The notes: generated by a model not told the origin, from the sequence alone. A stretch of DNA of 64,000 nt from Pseudomonas anatoliensis (GCF_017976235.1 NZ_JACVHC010000001.1:868001-932000); one strand, 5' to 3'. Positions 26,057-36,190 are shown, numbered from the stretch's first letter. Numbers and translations are program-made.

Positions 26057-29014
26057 GTGAACATGGACGTACGTATCAAGCCGATTTCGGTTGGCACGCT
26101 GTTGCTCGCAGTTTCTATTTCCCAGGCCCATGCCGAGTACCTGGAATCCGGCAAACCCGGTGATCCCGCCAGTTGGCGCAGCGCCGAATTCCAGCGCGAT
26201 TGGGGCCTTGCGCGCATGCAGGCCGATCAAGCCTACGCCGCTGGCATCACCGGCAAAGGCGTGAAAATCGGTGCGCTCGATTCCGGTTTCGACGCCGCCC
26301 ATCTCGAATTCGCCACTGAGCGTTACCACCCGGTGCTGGCCAACGGCAGCTATGTCGACGGCTCGCCGTTCAACGTCGACGGCACCCTCAACCCCAACAA
26401 CGATTCCCACGGCACCCACGTGGTCGGCACCATGGGCGCCTCGCGTGACGGCACCGGCATGCACGGTGTGGCGTACAACGCACAAATCTACGTCGGCAAC
26501 ACCAACAAGAACGACAGTTTCCTGTTCGGCCCCAATCCCGATCCGCGTTATTTCAAAGCGGTATACGACGCATTGGCCGATGCCGGCGTGCGCGCCATCA
26601 ATAACAGTTGGGGCAGTCAGCCGCCGGATGTCAGCTACCGCACCCTGGCCGATCTGCATGCCGCCTACGCCCAACATTGGAACAAAGGCACCTGGCTCGA
26701 CGCCGCTGCCGACGTTTCCCATCGCGGGGTCATCAACGTGTTCAGCGCCGGCAACAGCGGTTATCCGAATGCCAGCGTGCGCTCAGCGCTGCCGTACTTT
26801 CAGCCGGATCTCGAAGGTCACTGGCTGGCGGTCTCCGGTCTCGATCAGAGCAATCAGCAGAAGTACAACCAGTGCGGCATCGCCAAATACTGGTGCATCA
26901 CCACGCCGGGCGCGAAGATCGACAGCACCATTCCCGGTGGCGGTTACGCGATCAAGTCCGGCACCTCGATGTCGGCACCGCACGCCACCGGCGCCCTGGC
27001 GCTGGTGATGGAACGCTACCCGTACATGAACAATCAGCAGGCGCTCGAAGTGCTGTTGACCACCGCTACGCAACTCGATGGCTCGGTGACGGATGCGCCG
27101 ACCGAACGGCTCGGCTGGGGCGTGGCCAACCTGAACCGGGCGATGCGCGGGCCCGGGCAATTACTCGGCGCCTTCGACGCCAATCTGGCGGCCGGGCAGA
27201 GCGATGTCTGGAGTAACGACATTTCCGACAAGGCGCTGATCCAGCGCCAGAACGAAGACCTCGCCGAACACACTGCCTGGCAGCAAACCCTGCAAGACAA
27301 GGGCTGGCAGAACGGTGTTGCGCCGGGTGCCAGCCAGCAGGATCAGACCGACTACGCGGTGGGCATGGCCCGTGATGCGGCCGCCACGGCGCGGGTTTAT
27401 CAGGGCAGCCTGATCAAGTCCGGGGCAGGGCGCCTGTTTCTCACCGGGGACAACACCTTTCGCGGTCCGACCACAGTCAATGGCGGCTTGCTGAGCGTTA
27501 ATGGTTCGCTGGCTTCGGCAGTGAACGTCAACGATGGCGGCACCCTTGGCGGCTCCGGGCGAATCGGCTCGCTGACCGCCAACAGCGGCGGGCGTGTGGC
27601 GCCGGGCAACTCCATCGGCACCTTGAATGTGGCCGGCGACGTGACCTTCGCGCCAGGCTCGACCTACGCGGTGGAACTGTCACCGAGCAGCAGCGACCAG
27701 ATTGTTGCCGGTGGCACGGCTACAGTCAGCGGCGCAACCGTCAGCCTGGCGCTGGAAAACAGCCCGACCTTGCTCAGTGCCTCCGAGGCGCAAAGCCTGC
27801 TCGGGCGCCAGTACAACATCCTGCAAGCGGCGGGTGGTGTTCAGGGCCGGTTTGGCGCCGTGGTGCCGAATTATCTGTTCATCGGCGGCAGCCTTGATTA
27901 CGCGGCCAACGGCATTCAACTCAATATCGAACGCAACTCGACCGCTTTCGCCAGCGTCGGCCAAACCCCGAATCAGCGTTCGGTGGCCACGGCTGTCGAA
28001 GGCCTCGGCGCAGGCAACTCGGTTTACGAAAGCGTGCTGCTGTCGGCAGACGCAGCTTCCGCGCAACAGGCCTTCCAGCAATTGAGCGGCGAAATCTACC
28101 CGGCCGTGAGTTCGATGCTGATCAACGATAGCCGCCAGTTGCGCGATGCCGTCGGTGAGCGCCTGAATGATGCTTCGGCGACGCAAAACAACGGCTGGAT
28201 CAAGGCCCTCGGCGCGTGGGGCAGCACCGATTCGAGCCATGACACGGCGGGCTACAACACGTCGATTGGCGGCCTGCTGGCCGGTGTCGACGGCGCGCTG
28301 GACGAGCAGACCCGCATCGGTCTGCTCACCGGCTACAGCGACAGCTCGCTGAGCATGGGCTCGGGCACGCACTCGTCGGCCAAGGTCGACAGCTATCACC
28401 TCGGTGCTTACGCCGGGCATGAGATCGGCGCCTGGCGCCTGAGCACCGGCGCGGCCTACAGCTGGCATCGCGCCGATGTGAAGCGCGATTTGCAATACGG
28501 CGACGTCAGCGCCAAACAGAAAGCCAAGGTTGATGCGGCGACGACTCAGGTGTTCGGCGAGGCGGCGTATCGAGTGCAACTGCAACCGCTGGCGCTGGAG
28601 CCGTTTGCCAATCTCGCTTACGTGCATGTGGACACCGAAGGCTTCACCGAGAAAGGCGATGCGGCGGCGCTGAAAAGCTCCGGCGATCAGCGTGATGCAG
28701 TGCTGAGCACCCTCGGTGTGCGTGCGGTGAAGACGTTCAATCTGTCGACTCGGCAATCACTGGATGTGAGCGGCCATCTGGGCTGGCAGCACAGCCTGAG
28801 CGACATCGATTCTGAGCAACACCTGCGCTTTGCCAGCGGTGGCGCGCCTTACAGCGTCGAGAGTTCGGCGCTGGTGCGCGATGCCGCGTTGGTCGGCGTG
28901 CAGGCCAGTCTGGCGTTGAGCAAAGACGTGCGCGTGAACCTTGATTACAACGGGCAGTTGGCTAGCCGCGAGAAGAGCCATGGCGTTGGATTGAGCCTGA
29001 ACTGGCAGTTCTGA
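26057..29014 (+). CDS. prtA: Autotransporter serine protease (subtilase S8), first of two
   Basis: A 985-residue type V secreted protease. The signal peptide ends near SISQAHA. The subtilisin domain has a full triad: Asp75 (IGALDSGFD), His118 (DSHGTHVVG) and Ser304 (SGTSMSAPHATG). Residues about 455-555 hold a passenger-associated repeat (GTLGGSGRIGSLTANSGG, then APGNSIGTLNVAGDVTF). The C-terminal 280 residues are an autotransporter barrel ending LSLNWQF with the terminal Phe. The start is GTG 26057 or ATG 26063, both with weak ribosome sites. The symbol follows the aprX-inh-aprDEF-prtAB-lipA order known in P. fluorescens; pspA is another name used. REPINs lie on both sides. Confidence 0.94.
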   Translation: MNMDVRIKPISVGTLLLAVSISQAHAEYLESGKPGDPASWRSAEFQRDWGLARMQADQAYAAGITGKGVKIGALDSGFDAAHLEFATERYHPVLANGSYVDGSPFNVDGTLNPNNDSHGTHVVGTMGASRDGTGMHGVAYNAQIYVGNTNKNDSFLFGPNPDPRYFKAVYDALADAGVRAINNSWGSQPPDVSYRTLADLHAAYAQHWNKGTWLDAAADVSHRGVINVFSAGNSGYPNASVRSALPYFQPDLEGHWLAVSGLDQSNQQKYNQCGIAKYWCITTPGAKIDSTIPGGGYAIKSGTSMSAPHATGALALVMERYPYMNNQQALEVLLTTATQLDGSVTDAPTERLGWGVANLNRAMRGPGQLLGAFDANLAAGQSDVWSNDISDKALIQRQNEDLAEHTAWQQTLQDKGWQNGVAPGASQQDQTDYAVGMARDAAATARVYQGSLIKSGAGRLFLTGDNTFRGPTTVNGGLLSVNGSLASAVNVNDGGTLGGSGRIGSLTANSGGRVAPGNSIGTLNVAGDVTFAPGSTYAVELSPSSSDQIVAGGTATVSGATVSLALENSPTLLSASEAQSLLGRQYNILQAAGGVQGRFGAVVPNYLFIGGSLDYAANGIQLNIERNSTAFASVGQTPNQRSVATAVEGLGAGNSVYESVLLSADAASAQQAFQQLSGEIYPAVSSMLINDSRQLRDAVGERLNDASATQNNGWIKALGAWGSTDSSHDTAGYNTSIGGLLAGVDGALDEQTRIGLLTGYSDSSLSMGSGTHSSAKVDSYHLGAYAGHEIGAWRLSTGAAYSWHRADVKRDLQYGDVSAKQKAKVDAATTQVFGEAAYRVQLQPLALEPFANLAYVHVDTEGFTEKGDAAALKSSGDQRDAVLSTLGVRAVKTFNLSTRQSLDVSGHLGWQHSLSDIDSEQHLRFASGGAPYSVESSALVRDAALVGVQASLALSKDVRVNLDYNGQLASREKSHGVGLSLNWQF

Positions 29015-29040
29015 CCTAACCCCTCAAAAACAGGCAAACC

Positions 29041-29130
29041 CCTGTAGGAGCTGCCGCAGGCTGCGATCTTTTGATCTTGCTTATAAAAAATCAACATCAA
29101 AAGATCGCAGCCTGCGGCAGATCCTACAGG
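29041..29130. repeat. REPIN, family 1
   Basis: Complete pair of inverted REP halves (GCAGG variant, CTGCCGCAGGCTGCGATC) between the two autotransporter genes. It begins 26 bases after the prtA stop. Confidence 0.93.
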
Positions 29131-29186
29131 GGGCGCTAGCTGAACGTAGACGGATTTTTCGCAACACAACTAAGGAAGGTCGCAGG

Positions 29187-32100
29187 ATGAAAAACAATAA
29201 AACCCCCGCGCAAACGGGTGGCTGCTTTGCCCTGAAAACGCTGACTGGCGCGGTGTTGTGCGCGCTCACCACCTGGGGCACCGCACAGGCCGCGCCCTAT
29301 GTGGAAAACGGTCGCACGGGCGATGTCGGCAGTTGGCGCAGTGCCGAATTCCAGGCTGACTGGGGCCTGGGCGCAATCGGTGCCGATCACGCCTACGCCG
29401 CTGGTTACACCGGTAAAGGCGTGAAACTGGGGATCTTCGATCAACCGGTGTACGCCGCGCATCCGGAGTTTTCCGGCAGCAACAAAGTCGTCACCCTGGT
29501 CACCAGCGGCATCCGCGAATACACCGACCCATACATCCCGGTCAAAGCCGGGGACGCGTTCCGTTATGACGGTTCGCCTTCGGTCGGCTCCGACGGCAAA
29601 CTCGGTGCGCACGGCACCCACGTCGGCGGCATTGCGGCGGGCAGCCGTGACGGCGGGCCGATGCATGGCGTCGCGTTCGGCGCACAAATCATCAGTGCCG
29701 ACAACGGCGACCCCGGCCCTGAAGACGGCATCGTCCGCGGTAACGACGGCGCCGTGTACAAGGCCGGTTGGGATGCGCTGATCGCCAGTGGCGCGCGGAT
29801 CATCAACAACAGCTGGGGCATTGGCATCACCGATCGCTTCGACCTCGGTGGCCGCAATCCGGCGTACCCGCACTTCACCGTCAACGACGCGCAGGTGCAA
29901 TTCAACGAAATCCGCACGCTGCTCGGCACCAAACCCGGCGGCGCCTATGACGGTGCAATTGCCGCAGCACGCAGTGGCATCGTGACGATTTTCGCCGCTG
30001 GCAACGACTACAACCTGAACAACCCGGACGCCATCGCCGGCCTCGGTTACTTCGTCCCGGACATCGCGCCTAACTGGATCACCGTCGCCGCGTTACAGCA
30101 GAATCCGGACCAGACCAGCGCCAATCCGTACATCATGAGTACGTTCTCATCACGTTGCGGCTACACCGCGAGCTTCTGCGTTTCGGCGCCCGGCACGAAG
30201 ATCTTCAGTGCGATCATCGAGGGCACCAACGCCGACAACCTGACCACCAGCTACAAAAACTACAACGGCACCTCGATGGCCGCACCGCATGTGGCCGGCT
30301 CAATGGCCGTGCTGATGGAACGCTTCCCGTACATGTCCGGCGATCAGGTCGCCAGCGTGTTGCGCACAACCGCAACCGACCTCGGCGCGCCGGGCATCGA
30401 CGCGTTGTATGGCTGGGGCATGATCAACCTGCGCAAAGGCATCGATGGCCCGGCGATGTTCGTCACCGAGCAGGATATTCCGAGCGAGTTCCGCATCGAC
30501 GGCGCTTACGGCTCCGGCCAGTTTGTCGCGGACTTGCCGGGTATTGGCGCGATCATCGATCAGGGCAAACCCACCGAGCGCGTGTGCAACGACATCACCT
30601 GCGGCCTCGATACCTGGCGCAACGACATTTCCGGCCATGGCGGCCTGACCAAGCAGGGCATCGGCACACTGGTGCTGACCGGCAACAACAGCTACAGCGG
30701 CCCGACCCTGGTCAATCAGGGCCGACTCGCTATCAACGGCTCGCTGGCCTCTGCGGTCACGGTGAATGACGGCGGTATCCTCGGCGGCAATGGCCGCATC
30801 GGCGCGTTGTCGGTGAACAGTGGCGGTACCGTGGCGCCGGGCAACTCGATCGGCACGATGAACGTCGCCGGTGACGTGACCTTCGCGTCGGGCTCGACTT
30901 ACGCGGTGGAACTGTCCCCAACCAGCAGCGACCAGATAGTCGCCACCGGTAAAGCCGTAATCGAAGGCGCCACCGTGACCATGGCGCTGGAAAACAGCCC
31001 GACACTGCTGACCACTGGCGAAGTGCAAAGCCTGCTCGGTACGCAGTACAACATCCTGCAAGCGGCGGGCGGTATCGAAGGGCGCTTCGGCCAGGTGTTG
31101 CCGGATTACGCGTTTCTTGGCGGCACGCTCGCTTACTCGGCGAACGGCATTCAACTGGCGGTGGGGCGTAACGACGCTTCGTTCGCCAGCGTGGGTCTGA
31201 CGCCGAACCAGCGCGCCGTGGGTGCCGCTGCCGAGCGTCTGGGCGCGGGCAATGCCCTGTTCGAAACCCTGCTGGTGTCACCGACTGCCGCCGTAGCGCA
31301 ACAAGCGTTTCAGCAGTTGTCCGGCGAGATTCATCCGGCCATCGGCACGATGCTGATCAACGATAGCCGTTACCTGCGCGATGCCGTCGGCGAACGTCTG
31401 CGCGAACGTGATCTGTTCGACGCCGGCGCGCCGACGGACGATCGCAGCAACGCCTGGGTCAAGGTGCTGGGCGCGTGGGGCAAGAGCGATGGCGGGCATG
31501 AAAATGCCGATTCCAACAGCTCCATCGGTGGCTTGCTGGCCGGCGTCGACGGCTTGATTGCTGAAGATACTCGCCTGGGTTTCGTTACTGGTTATAGCGA
31601 CAGTTCCCTGAGCATGGGCAGCGGCACGCATTCGTCGGCATCCGTCGACAGCTACCACTTGGGCGCGTACTTGGGCCATGAAATCGACGCACTGCGTCTG
31701 ACCGTGGGCGGCGCCTATAGCTGGCACCGTATCGATGTGAAACGTGATCTGCAATTCGGCGATGTCAGTGGTAACCAGAAAGTAAAACGCGATGCGAGCA
31801 CTGCGCAATTGTTCACAGAAGCCGCTTACGATCTGGGCCTGCAACCGATGAACCTGGAGCCGTTCGCCAACCTGGCTTACGTGCACCTCAACAGCGACAG
31901 CTTCACCGAGAAGGGTGACGCCGCCGCGCTGAAGGGCGGTGAAGACAATCGCGAAGCGGTGCTGTCGACCCTCGGCGTTCGTGCCAAACGCACGTTTGCC
32001 TTGTCGGACAAGCATCAGCTGGAACTGGGCGCAACCCTGGGCTGGCAGCACAACCTGAGCAGCATCGATGCTGAAAACCATTTGGCGTTCGCCAATGGCA

Positions 32101-32273
32101 ACAGCGCGTTCAACGTGCAGAGCGTGTCGCTGGATCGTGATGCTGCGGTGGTCGGCGTGCGCGCCGGTCTCGCGCTCAATCGCGATGTGCGGGTGAACCT
32201 GGATTACAACGGGCTGATCGGTTCGAACGAGAAGGACCATGGCGTGGGTCTGACGCTCGACTGGCAGTTCTGA
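29187..32273 (+). CDS. prtB: Autotransporter serine protease (subtilase S8), second of two
   Basis: A 1028-residue paralogue of the preceding gene with the same layout. A signal peptide ends near GTAQA. The catalytic residues are Asp85 (LGIFDQPV), His142 (GAHGTHVGG) and Ser363 (NGTSMAAPHVAG). A passenger-associated repeat near residue 500 and an autotransporter barrel ending LTLDWQF follow. The Asp motif differs from the usual D-(S/T)-G (DQPV here), so specificity or efficiency may differ. The protease domain has extra residues around 100-140 and 220-260 compared with prtA. AAGGAAGG lies upstream of the ATG. The lipase gene follows after 23 bases and may be on the same transcript. Confidence 0.94.
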   Translation: MKNNKTPAQTGGCFALKTLTGAVLCALTTWGTAQAAPYVENGRTGDVGSWRSAEFQADWGLGAIGADHAYAAGYTGKGVKLGIFDQPVYAAHPEFSGSNKVVTLVTSGIREYTDPYIPVKAGDAFRYDGSPSVGSDGKLGAHGTHVGGIAAGSRDGGPMHGVAFGAQIISADNGDPGPEDGIVRGNDGAVYKAGWDALIASGARIINNSWGIGITDRFDLGGRNPAYPHFTVNDAQVQFNEIRTLLGTKPGGAYDGAIAAARSGIVTIFAAGNDYNLNNPDAIAGLGYFVPDIAPNWITVAALQQNPDQTSANPYIMSTFSSRCGYTASFCVSAPGTKIFSAIIEGTNADNLTTSYKNYNGTSMAAPHVAGSMAVLMERFPYMSGDQVASVLRTTATDLGAPGIDALYGWGMINLRKGIDGPAMFVTEQDIPSEFRIDGAYGSGQFVADLPGIGAIIDQGKPTERVCNDITCGLDTWRNDISGHGGLTKQGIGTLVLTGNNSYSGPTLVNQGRLAINGSLASAVTVNDGGILGGNGRIGALSVNSGGTVAPGNSIGTMNVAGDVTFASGSTYAVELSPTSSDQIVATGKAVIEGATVTMALENSPTLLTTGEVQSLLGTQYNILQAAGGIEGRFGQVLPDYAFLGGTLAYSANGIQLAVGRNDASFASVGLTPNQRAVGAAAERLGAGNALFETLLVSPTAAVAQQAFQQLSGEIHPAIGTMLINDSRYLRDAVGERLRERDLFDAGAPTDDRSNAWVKVLGAWGKSDGGHENADSNSSIGGLLAGVDGLIAEDTRLGFVTGYSDSSLSMGSGTHSSASVDSYHLGAYLGHEIDALRLTVGGAYSWHRIDVKRDLQFGDVSGNQKVKRDASTAQLFTEAAYDLGLQPMNLEPFANLAYVHLNSDSFTEKGDAAALKGGEDNREAVLSTLGVRAKRTFALSDKHQLELGATLGWQHNLSSIDAENHLAFANGNSAFNVQSVSLDRDAAVVGVRAGLALNRDVRVNLDYNGLIGSNEKDHGVGLTLDWQF

Positions 32274-32296
32274 TTTCAAGGAAGAGAGAGCACAAC

Positions 32297-33985
32297 ATGG
32301 GACTGTTTGATTACAAAAATGCCGATGGCAAAGCGTTGTACAGCGATGCCATCGCTCTGACGCTGTATGCCTACACCCCGACCGGCAAGCCATTGCCGGC
32401 CGGGGGCTGGGCGCCGGTTACAGCGACGGCGCTGGGCTATCAAGGCAAGGTCGGGCCGCAAGGCACGTTTTTCGGCGAGAAGGATGGCTTCACCAGCGCC
32501 GAGGCCGAAGTGCTCGGCAAGTACGATGCGGCCGGCAAACTGATCGGCATCGGCATTGCGTTTCGTGGCACCGGGGGGCTGGGTTACAGCGACACCTTCG
32601 GCGACATGAAAAACAATCTGCTGGCCGCCGTCGGTCCTTCGGACTACGCCAGTCAGTACGCGAAAAATGCCTTCGACAATCTGCTCAAGGCTGTTGCGGC
32701 GTTCTCCATCGCCCATGGCATTGGCGCCAAGGACGTGTTGATCAGCGGCCACAGCCTCGGCGGGCTTGGCGTCAACAGTGTGGCCGAGTTGAGCGCCGGC
32801 AACTGGGGCGGGTTCTTCAAGGACGCCAACTACATCGCCTTCGCCTCGCCGACCCAGAGCAGCACTGGCAACAACGTGCTGAACATCGGTTACGAAAACG
32901 ATCCGGTGTTCCGCGTGCTCGACGGCACCACGTTCAGCAGCGCATCGATGGGCAAGCACGACAAGCCGCACGATTCGACCACCGACAACATCGTCAACTT
33001 CACCGACAACTATGCGTCGACCGCGCAGAACCTGGTGCCGTTCAGCATCGTCAATCCGATGAACTGGTCGGCCCACAGTTCCCTGGGGTATGCCGATGGC
33101 TTGAATCGGGTGATCGATTCGAAGTTCTACGGCCTGACCCACAAGGACTCGACGATCATCGTCTCCAACCTTGAGGAGTCGTCCCGGGGTAAAACCTGGG
33201 TCGAGGATCTGGGCCGCAGTGGCGAGCCGCACACCGGCAGCACCTTCATCATCGGCACCCAGAGCAACGACTGGCTCAAGGGCGGGGCGGGTAACGACTT
33301 CCTTGAGGGCCTGGGCGGTGATGATCGTTTTCGCGATGACGGTGGCTTCAACATCCTGCTCGGCGGCCAGGGCCACAACACCTTCGAGCTGCAGAAGCCG
33401 TTGCAGAACTTCAGCTTCGCCAACGACGGTGACGGCACGCTGTATGTGCGCGACGCCTACGGCGGTATCAGCATGACCCGCGACATTGGCGCGCTGGTGA
33501 GCAAGGAGTCGGGGTCATGGTGGGGCAGCAAGGAGATTACCTGGGGCGTTACAGCCAAGGGTTTGACCAATGGCAGCGAGCTGACGCAGTACAACCATTC
33601 GCTCAGCGGTGATGGCTACGGCAACGCGCTGCACGCCACGGCCGACGGTGACTGGCTGTTTGGCCTGGGTGGCGACGACACGCTGGTCAGCGACAAGGGC
33701 CATGTGACCTTCGTCGGTGGCGGCGGTAACGATGTGATGAACGCGGTGGGTGGCAACAATACCTTCCTGTTCAGCGGCGCGTTCGGTTTCGATGCCATCA
33801 ATGGTTATCAGGGCAGCGACAAACTGCTGTTCATGGGTGTTGAAGGCGCGGGGCAGGGCTACGACTACAAACAGCATGCGTCGCAGGCCGGTGGCGATAC
33901 CGTGCTGAAGATTGGCGAGTTTGCCGTGACGCTGATCGGTGTGGGAGTGGCTAATCTGTCGGATTCGAGTTTCGTCTTCGCCTAG
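32297..33985 (+). CDS. Family I.3 lipase/polyurethanase, short (562 residues), lid segment missing
   Basis: A secreted lipase of subfamily I.3. The nucleophile motif GHSLGG has Ser153. The C-terminal half carries RTX calcium repeats (GGAGNDFLEGLGGDDRF; a second, poorer set near GGGGNDVMNAVGGNNTF) and ends DSSFVFA, a type I secretion signal. There is no signal peptide. Compared with its neighbour, about 45 residues between LTLYAY and GWAPVT are absent. In the long enzyme this stretch includes lid helix 1. Lengths near 565 are typical of PueB-type polyurethanases. AAGGAAGAG is upstream. Export is presumably through AprDEF. Confidence 0.92.
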   Translation: MGLFDYKNADGKALYSDAIALTLYAYTPTGKPLPAGGWAPVTATALGYQGKVGPQGTFFGEKDGFTSAEAEVLGKYDAAGKLIGIGIAFRGTGGLGYSDTFGDMKNNLLAAVGPSDYASQYAKNAFDNLLKAVAAFSIAHGIGAKDVLISGHSLGGLGVNSVAELSAGNWGGFFKDANYIAFASPTQSSTGNNVLNIGYENDPVFRVLDGTTFSSASMGKHDKPHDSTTDNIVNFTDNYASTAQNLVPFSIVNPMNWSAHSSLGYADGLNRVIDSKFYGLTHKDSTIIVSNLEESSRGKTWVEDLGRSGEPHTGSTFIIGTQSNDWLKGGAGNDFLEGLGGDDRFRDDGGFNILLGGQGHNTFELQKPLQNFSFANDGDGTLYVRDAYGGISMTRDIGALVSKESGSWWGSKEITWGVTAKGLTNGSELTQYNHSLSGDGYGNALHATADGDWLFGLGGDDTLVSDKGHVTFVGGGGNDVMNAVGGNNTFLFSGAFGFDAINGYQGSDKLLFMGVEGAGQGYDYKQHASQAGGDTVLKIGEFAVTLIGVGVANLSDSSFVFA

Positions 33986-34024
33986 ATTCCCGCAACCGAC
34001 GCAATTGAAGCAAACAACGCTTCC

Positions 34025-34113
34025 CCTGTAGGAGCTGCCGCAGGCTGCGATCTTTTGATCTTGTCTTTAAAAAACAAAGTCAAAAGATCGCAGCCTGCGG
34101 CAGCTCCTACAGG
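34025..34113. repeat. REPIN, family 1
   Basis: Complete inverted pair (GCAGG variant) between the two lipase genes, with an AAAAAACAAAGTC centre. Confidence 0.93.
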
Positions 34114-34243
34114 GGAGCGGTGATCAGGAGGTACAGAGTTTTATTTGAGAAGTGTTGTATCGAAATGCTCCGCGGCGTCCCGCGAGGGGCGCCCCGGCTG
34201 TGAGCTATCTCTGACAATTCCAACAAAAAGAGAGGCAATGGCA

Positions 34244-36097
34244 ATGGGTGTGTATGACTACAAAAACTTCGGTACAGCCGATTCCAAGGCGTTGTTCAGT
34301 GACGCCATGGCCATCACGCTGTATTCCTATCACAACCTCGATAACGGCTTTGCCAGCGGTTATCAGCACAACGGTTTCGGCCTCGGCCTGCCTGCCACGC
34401 TGGTGACCGCGCTGATTGGCGGCACCGATTCGCAAGGCGTCATCCCCGGTATCCCGTGGAATCCCGATTCAGAAAAACTTGCCCTCGAAGCGGTGCAAAA
34501 GGCCGGTTGGACGCCGATCACTGCTGCGCAATTGGGCTACGACGGCAAGACTGACGCGCGCGGAACCTTCTTTGGCGAGAAGGCCGGTTACACCAGCGCC
34601 CAAGTGGAGATCCTCGGAAAATACGACGCCCAAGGCCATCTCACTGAACTGGGCATTGCATTTCGCGGTACCAGCGGCCCGCGAGAAAACCTGATCCTCG
34701 ATTCCATCGGCGACGTCATCAACGACCTGCTCGCGGCCTTCGGCCCCAAGGACTACGCCAAGAACTACGTCGGTGAAGCCTTCGGCAATCTGCTCAATGA
34801 CGTGGTCGCGTTCGCCACGGCAAACGGTCTCAGCGGCAAAGACGTGCTGGTCAGCGGCCACAGCCTCGGTGGATTGGCCGTCAACAGCATGGCGGATTTG
34901 AGCGGCGGCAAGTGGGGTGGCTTCTTCAGTGACTCCAACTACATCGCCTACGCTTCGCCCACCCAGAGCAGTACCGACAAGGTGCTCAACGTTGGCTACG
35001 AAAACGACCCGGTGTTCCGCGCGCTCGACGGCTCGACCTTCACCGGCGCGTCGATTGGCGTACACGATGCGCCCAAGGACTCCGCCACCGACAACATCGT
35101 CAGCTTCAACGATCACTACGCCTCTAACGCCTGGAATGTGTTGCCGTACTCGATCCTGAATATTCCAACCTGGATCTCGCACTTGCCGACTGCGTATGGC
35201 GACGGCATGAACCGGATCGTAGAGTCGAAGTTCTACGACCTGACCAGCAAGGACTCGACGATCATCGTCGCCAACCTGTCGGACCCGGCGCGGGCCAACA
35301 CCTGGGTGCAGGACCTCAACCGCAACGCCGAAACCCACAAGGGCAGCACGTTCATCATCGGCAGCGACGGCAACGACCTGATCCAGGGCGGCAGCGGCCA
35401 TGACTATCTTGAAGGCCGCGCCGGTAACGACACCTTTCGTGATGGCGGCGGCTATAACGTCATCCTCGGCGGGCAGGGCAGTAACAGCCTCGACTTGCAG
35501 AAATCGGTAAACACCTTCGACTTCGCCAATGACGGCGCGGGCAATCTGTACATCCGCGATGGCAACGGTGGGATCAGCATCACCCGCGACATCGGCAGCA
35601 TTGTTACCAAGGAGCCGGGCTTCCTCTGGGGGCTGTTCAAGGACGATGTGACCCACAGCGTCACGGCCAGCGGTTTGAAGGCTGGCAACAATGTCACGGC
35701 GTACGAATCCAGCGTGAAGGGCACCAACGGCGCCGATACGCTCAAGGCGCATGCCAGCGGTGACTGGTTGTTCGGGCTCGATGGCAACGATCATTTGATT
35801 GGCGGCGCTGGCAACGACGTGTTTGTCGGTGGCTCCGGTAATGACCTGATGGAATCGGGCGGCGGGGCGGATACGTTCCTGTTCAACGGCGCGTTCGGAC
35901 AGGATCGGGTGGTGGGGTTCACCGCCAACGACAAACTGGTGTTCCTCGGCGTGCAGGGTGTTTTGCCGAGCGATGACTTCCGTGCTCATGCTTCAGCAGT
36001 TGGGCAGGATACGGTGCTGTCGTTCGGTAATGATTCGGTGACGTTGGTGGGAGTGTCGCTGAATAGCTTGAGTGACGATGGGATTGTGATCGCCTGA
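34244..36097 (+). CDS. lipA: Family I.3 lipase (617 residues), LipA/PueA type
   Basis: Exactly 617 residues from ATG 34244 (AGAGG eight bases upstream), the length of the well-studied P. fluorescens-group I.3 lipases such as the MIS38 enzyme. The nucleophile GHSLGG places Ser at position 207, as in that enzyme. The lid-1 region (GFGLGLPATLVTALIGG) is present. RTX repeats lie at about residues 370-400 (GGSGHDYLEGRAGNDTF) and 515-550 (GGAGNDVFVGGSGNDLMESG). The C-terminus is DDGIVIA. It is a triacylglycerol lipase and related enzymes degrade polyester polyurethane. It is last in the exoenzyme island. Confidence 0.95.
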   Translation: MGVYDYKNFGTADSKALFSDAMAITLYSYHNLDNGFASGYQHNGFGLGLPATLVTALIGGTDSQGVIPGIPWNPDSEKLALEAVQKAGWTPITAAQLGYDGKTDARGTFFGEKAGYTSAQVEILGKYDAQGHLTELGIAFRGTSGPRENLILDSIGDVINDLLAAFGPKDYAKNYVGEAFGNLLNDVVAFATANGLSGKDVLVSGHSLGGLAVNSMADLSGGKWGGFFSDSNYIAYASPTQSSTDKVLNVGYENDPVFRALDGSTFTGASIGVHDAPKDSATDNIVSFNDHYASNAWNVLPYSILNIPTWISHLPTAYGDGMNRIVESKFYDLTSKDSTIIVANLSDPARANTWVQDLNRNAETHKGSTFIIGSDGNDLIQGGSGHDYLEGRAGNDTFRDGGGYNVILGGQGSNSLDLQKSVNTFDFANDGAGNLYIRDGNGGISITRDIGSIVTKEPGFLWGLFKDDVTHSVTASGLKAGNNVTAYESSVKGTNGADTLKAHASGDWLFGLDGNDHLIGGAGNDVFVGGSGNDLMESGGGADTFLFNGAFGQDRVVGFTANDKLVFLGVQGVLPSDDFRAHASAVGQDTVLSFGNDSVTLVGVSLNSLSDDGIVIA

Positions 36098-36163
36098 TGT
36101 TGATGCGGCGCCTGTAAAGGCAGGCTGGCTTCCACATTTGATCTGTGTCGTTCACACATCCCC

Positions 36164-36190
36164 TGTGGGAGCTAGCCTGCTAGCGATTGA
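36164..36190. repeat. Single REP half, family 2 (worn)
   Basis: CTGTGGGAGCTAGCCTGCTA with GCGAT after the lipase gene resembles the GTGGGAGCTGGCTTGCCAGC repeat seen at 49661, but with changes and no partner half. Confidence 0.6.

Noticed and set aside
29136..31154. Antisense frames opposite the second autotransporter
   Set aside because: They overlap a protein with complete triad and barrel and show no domain.
34469..35989. Antisense frame of 506 codons opposite the 617-residue lipase
   Set aside because: Val/Ala/Asp-rich shadow; the lipase has catalytic and RTX motifs in its own frame.
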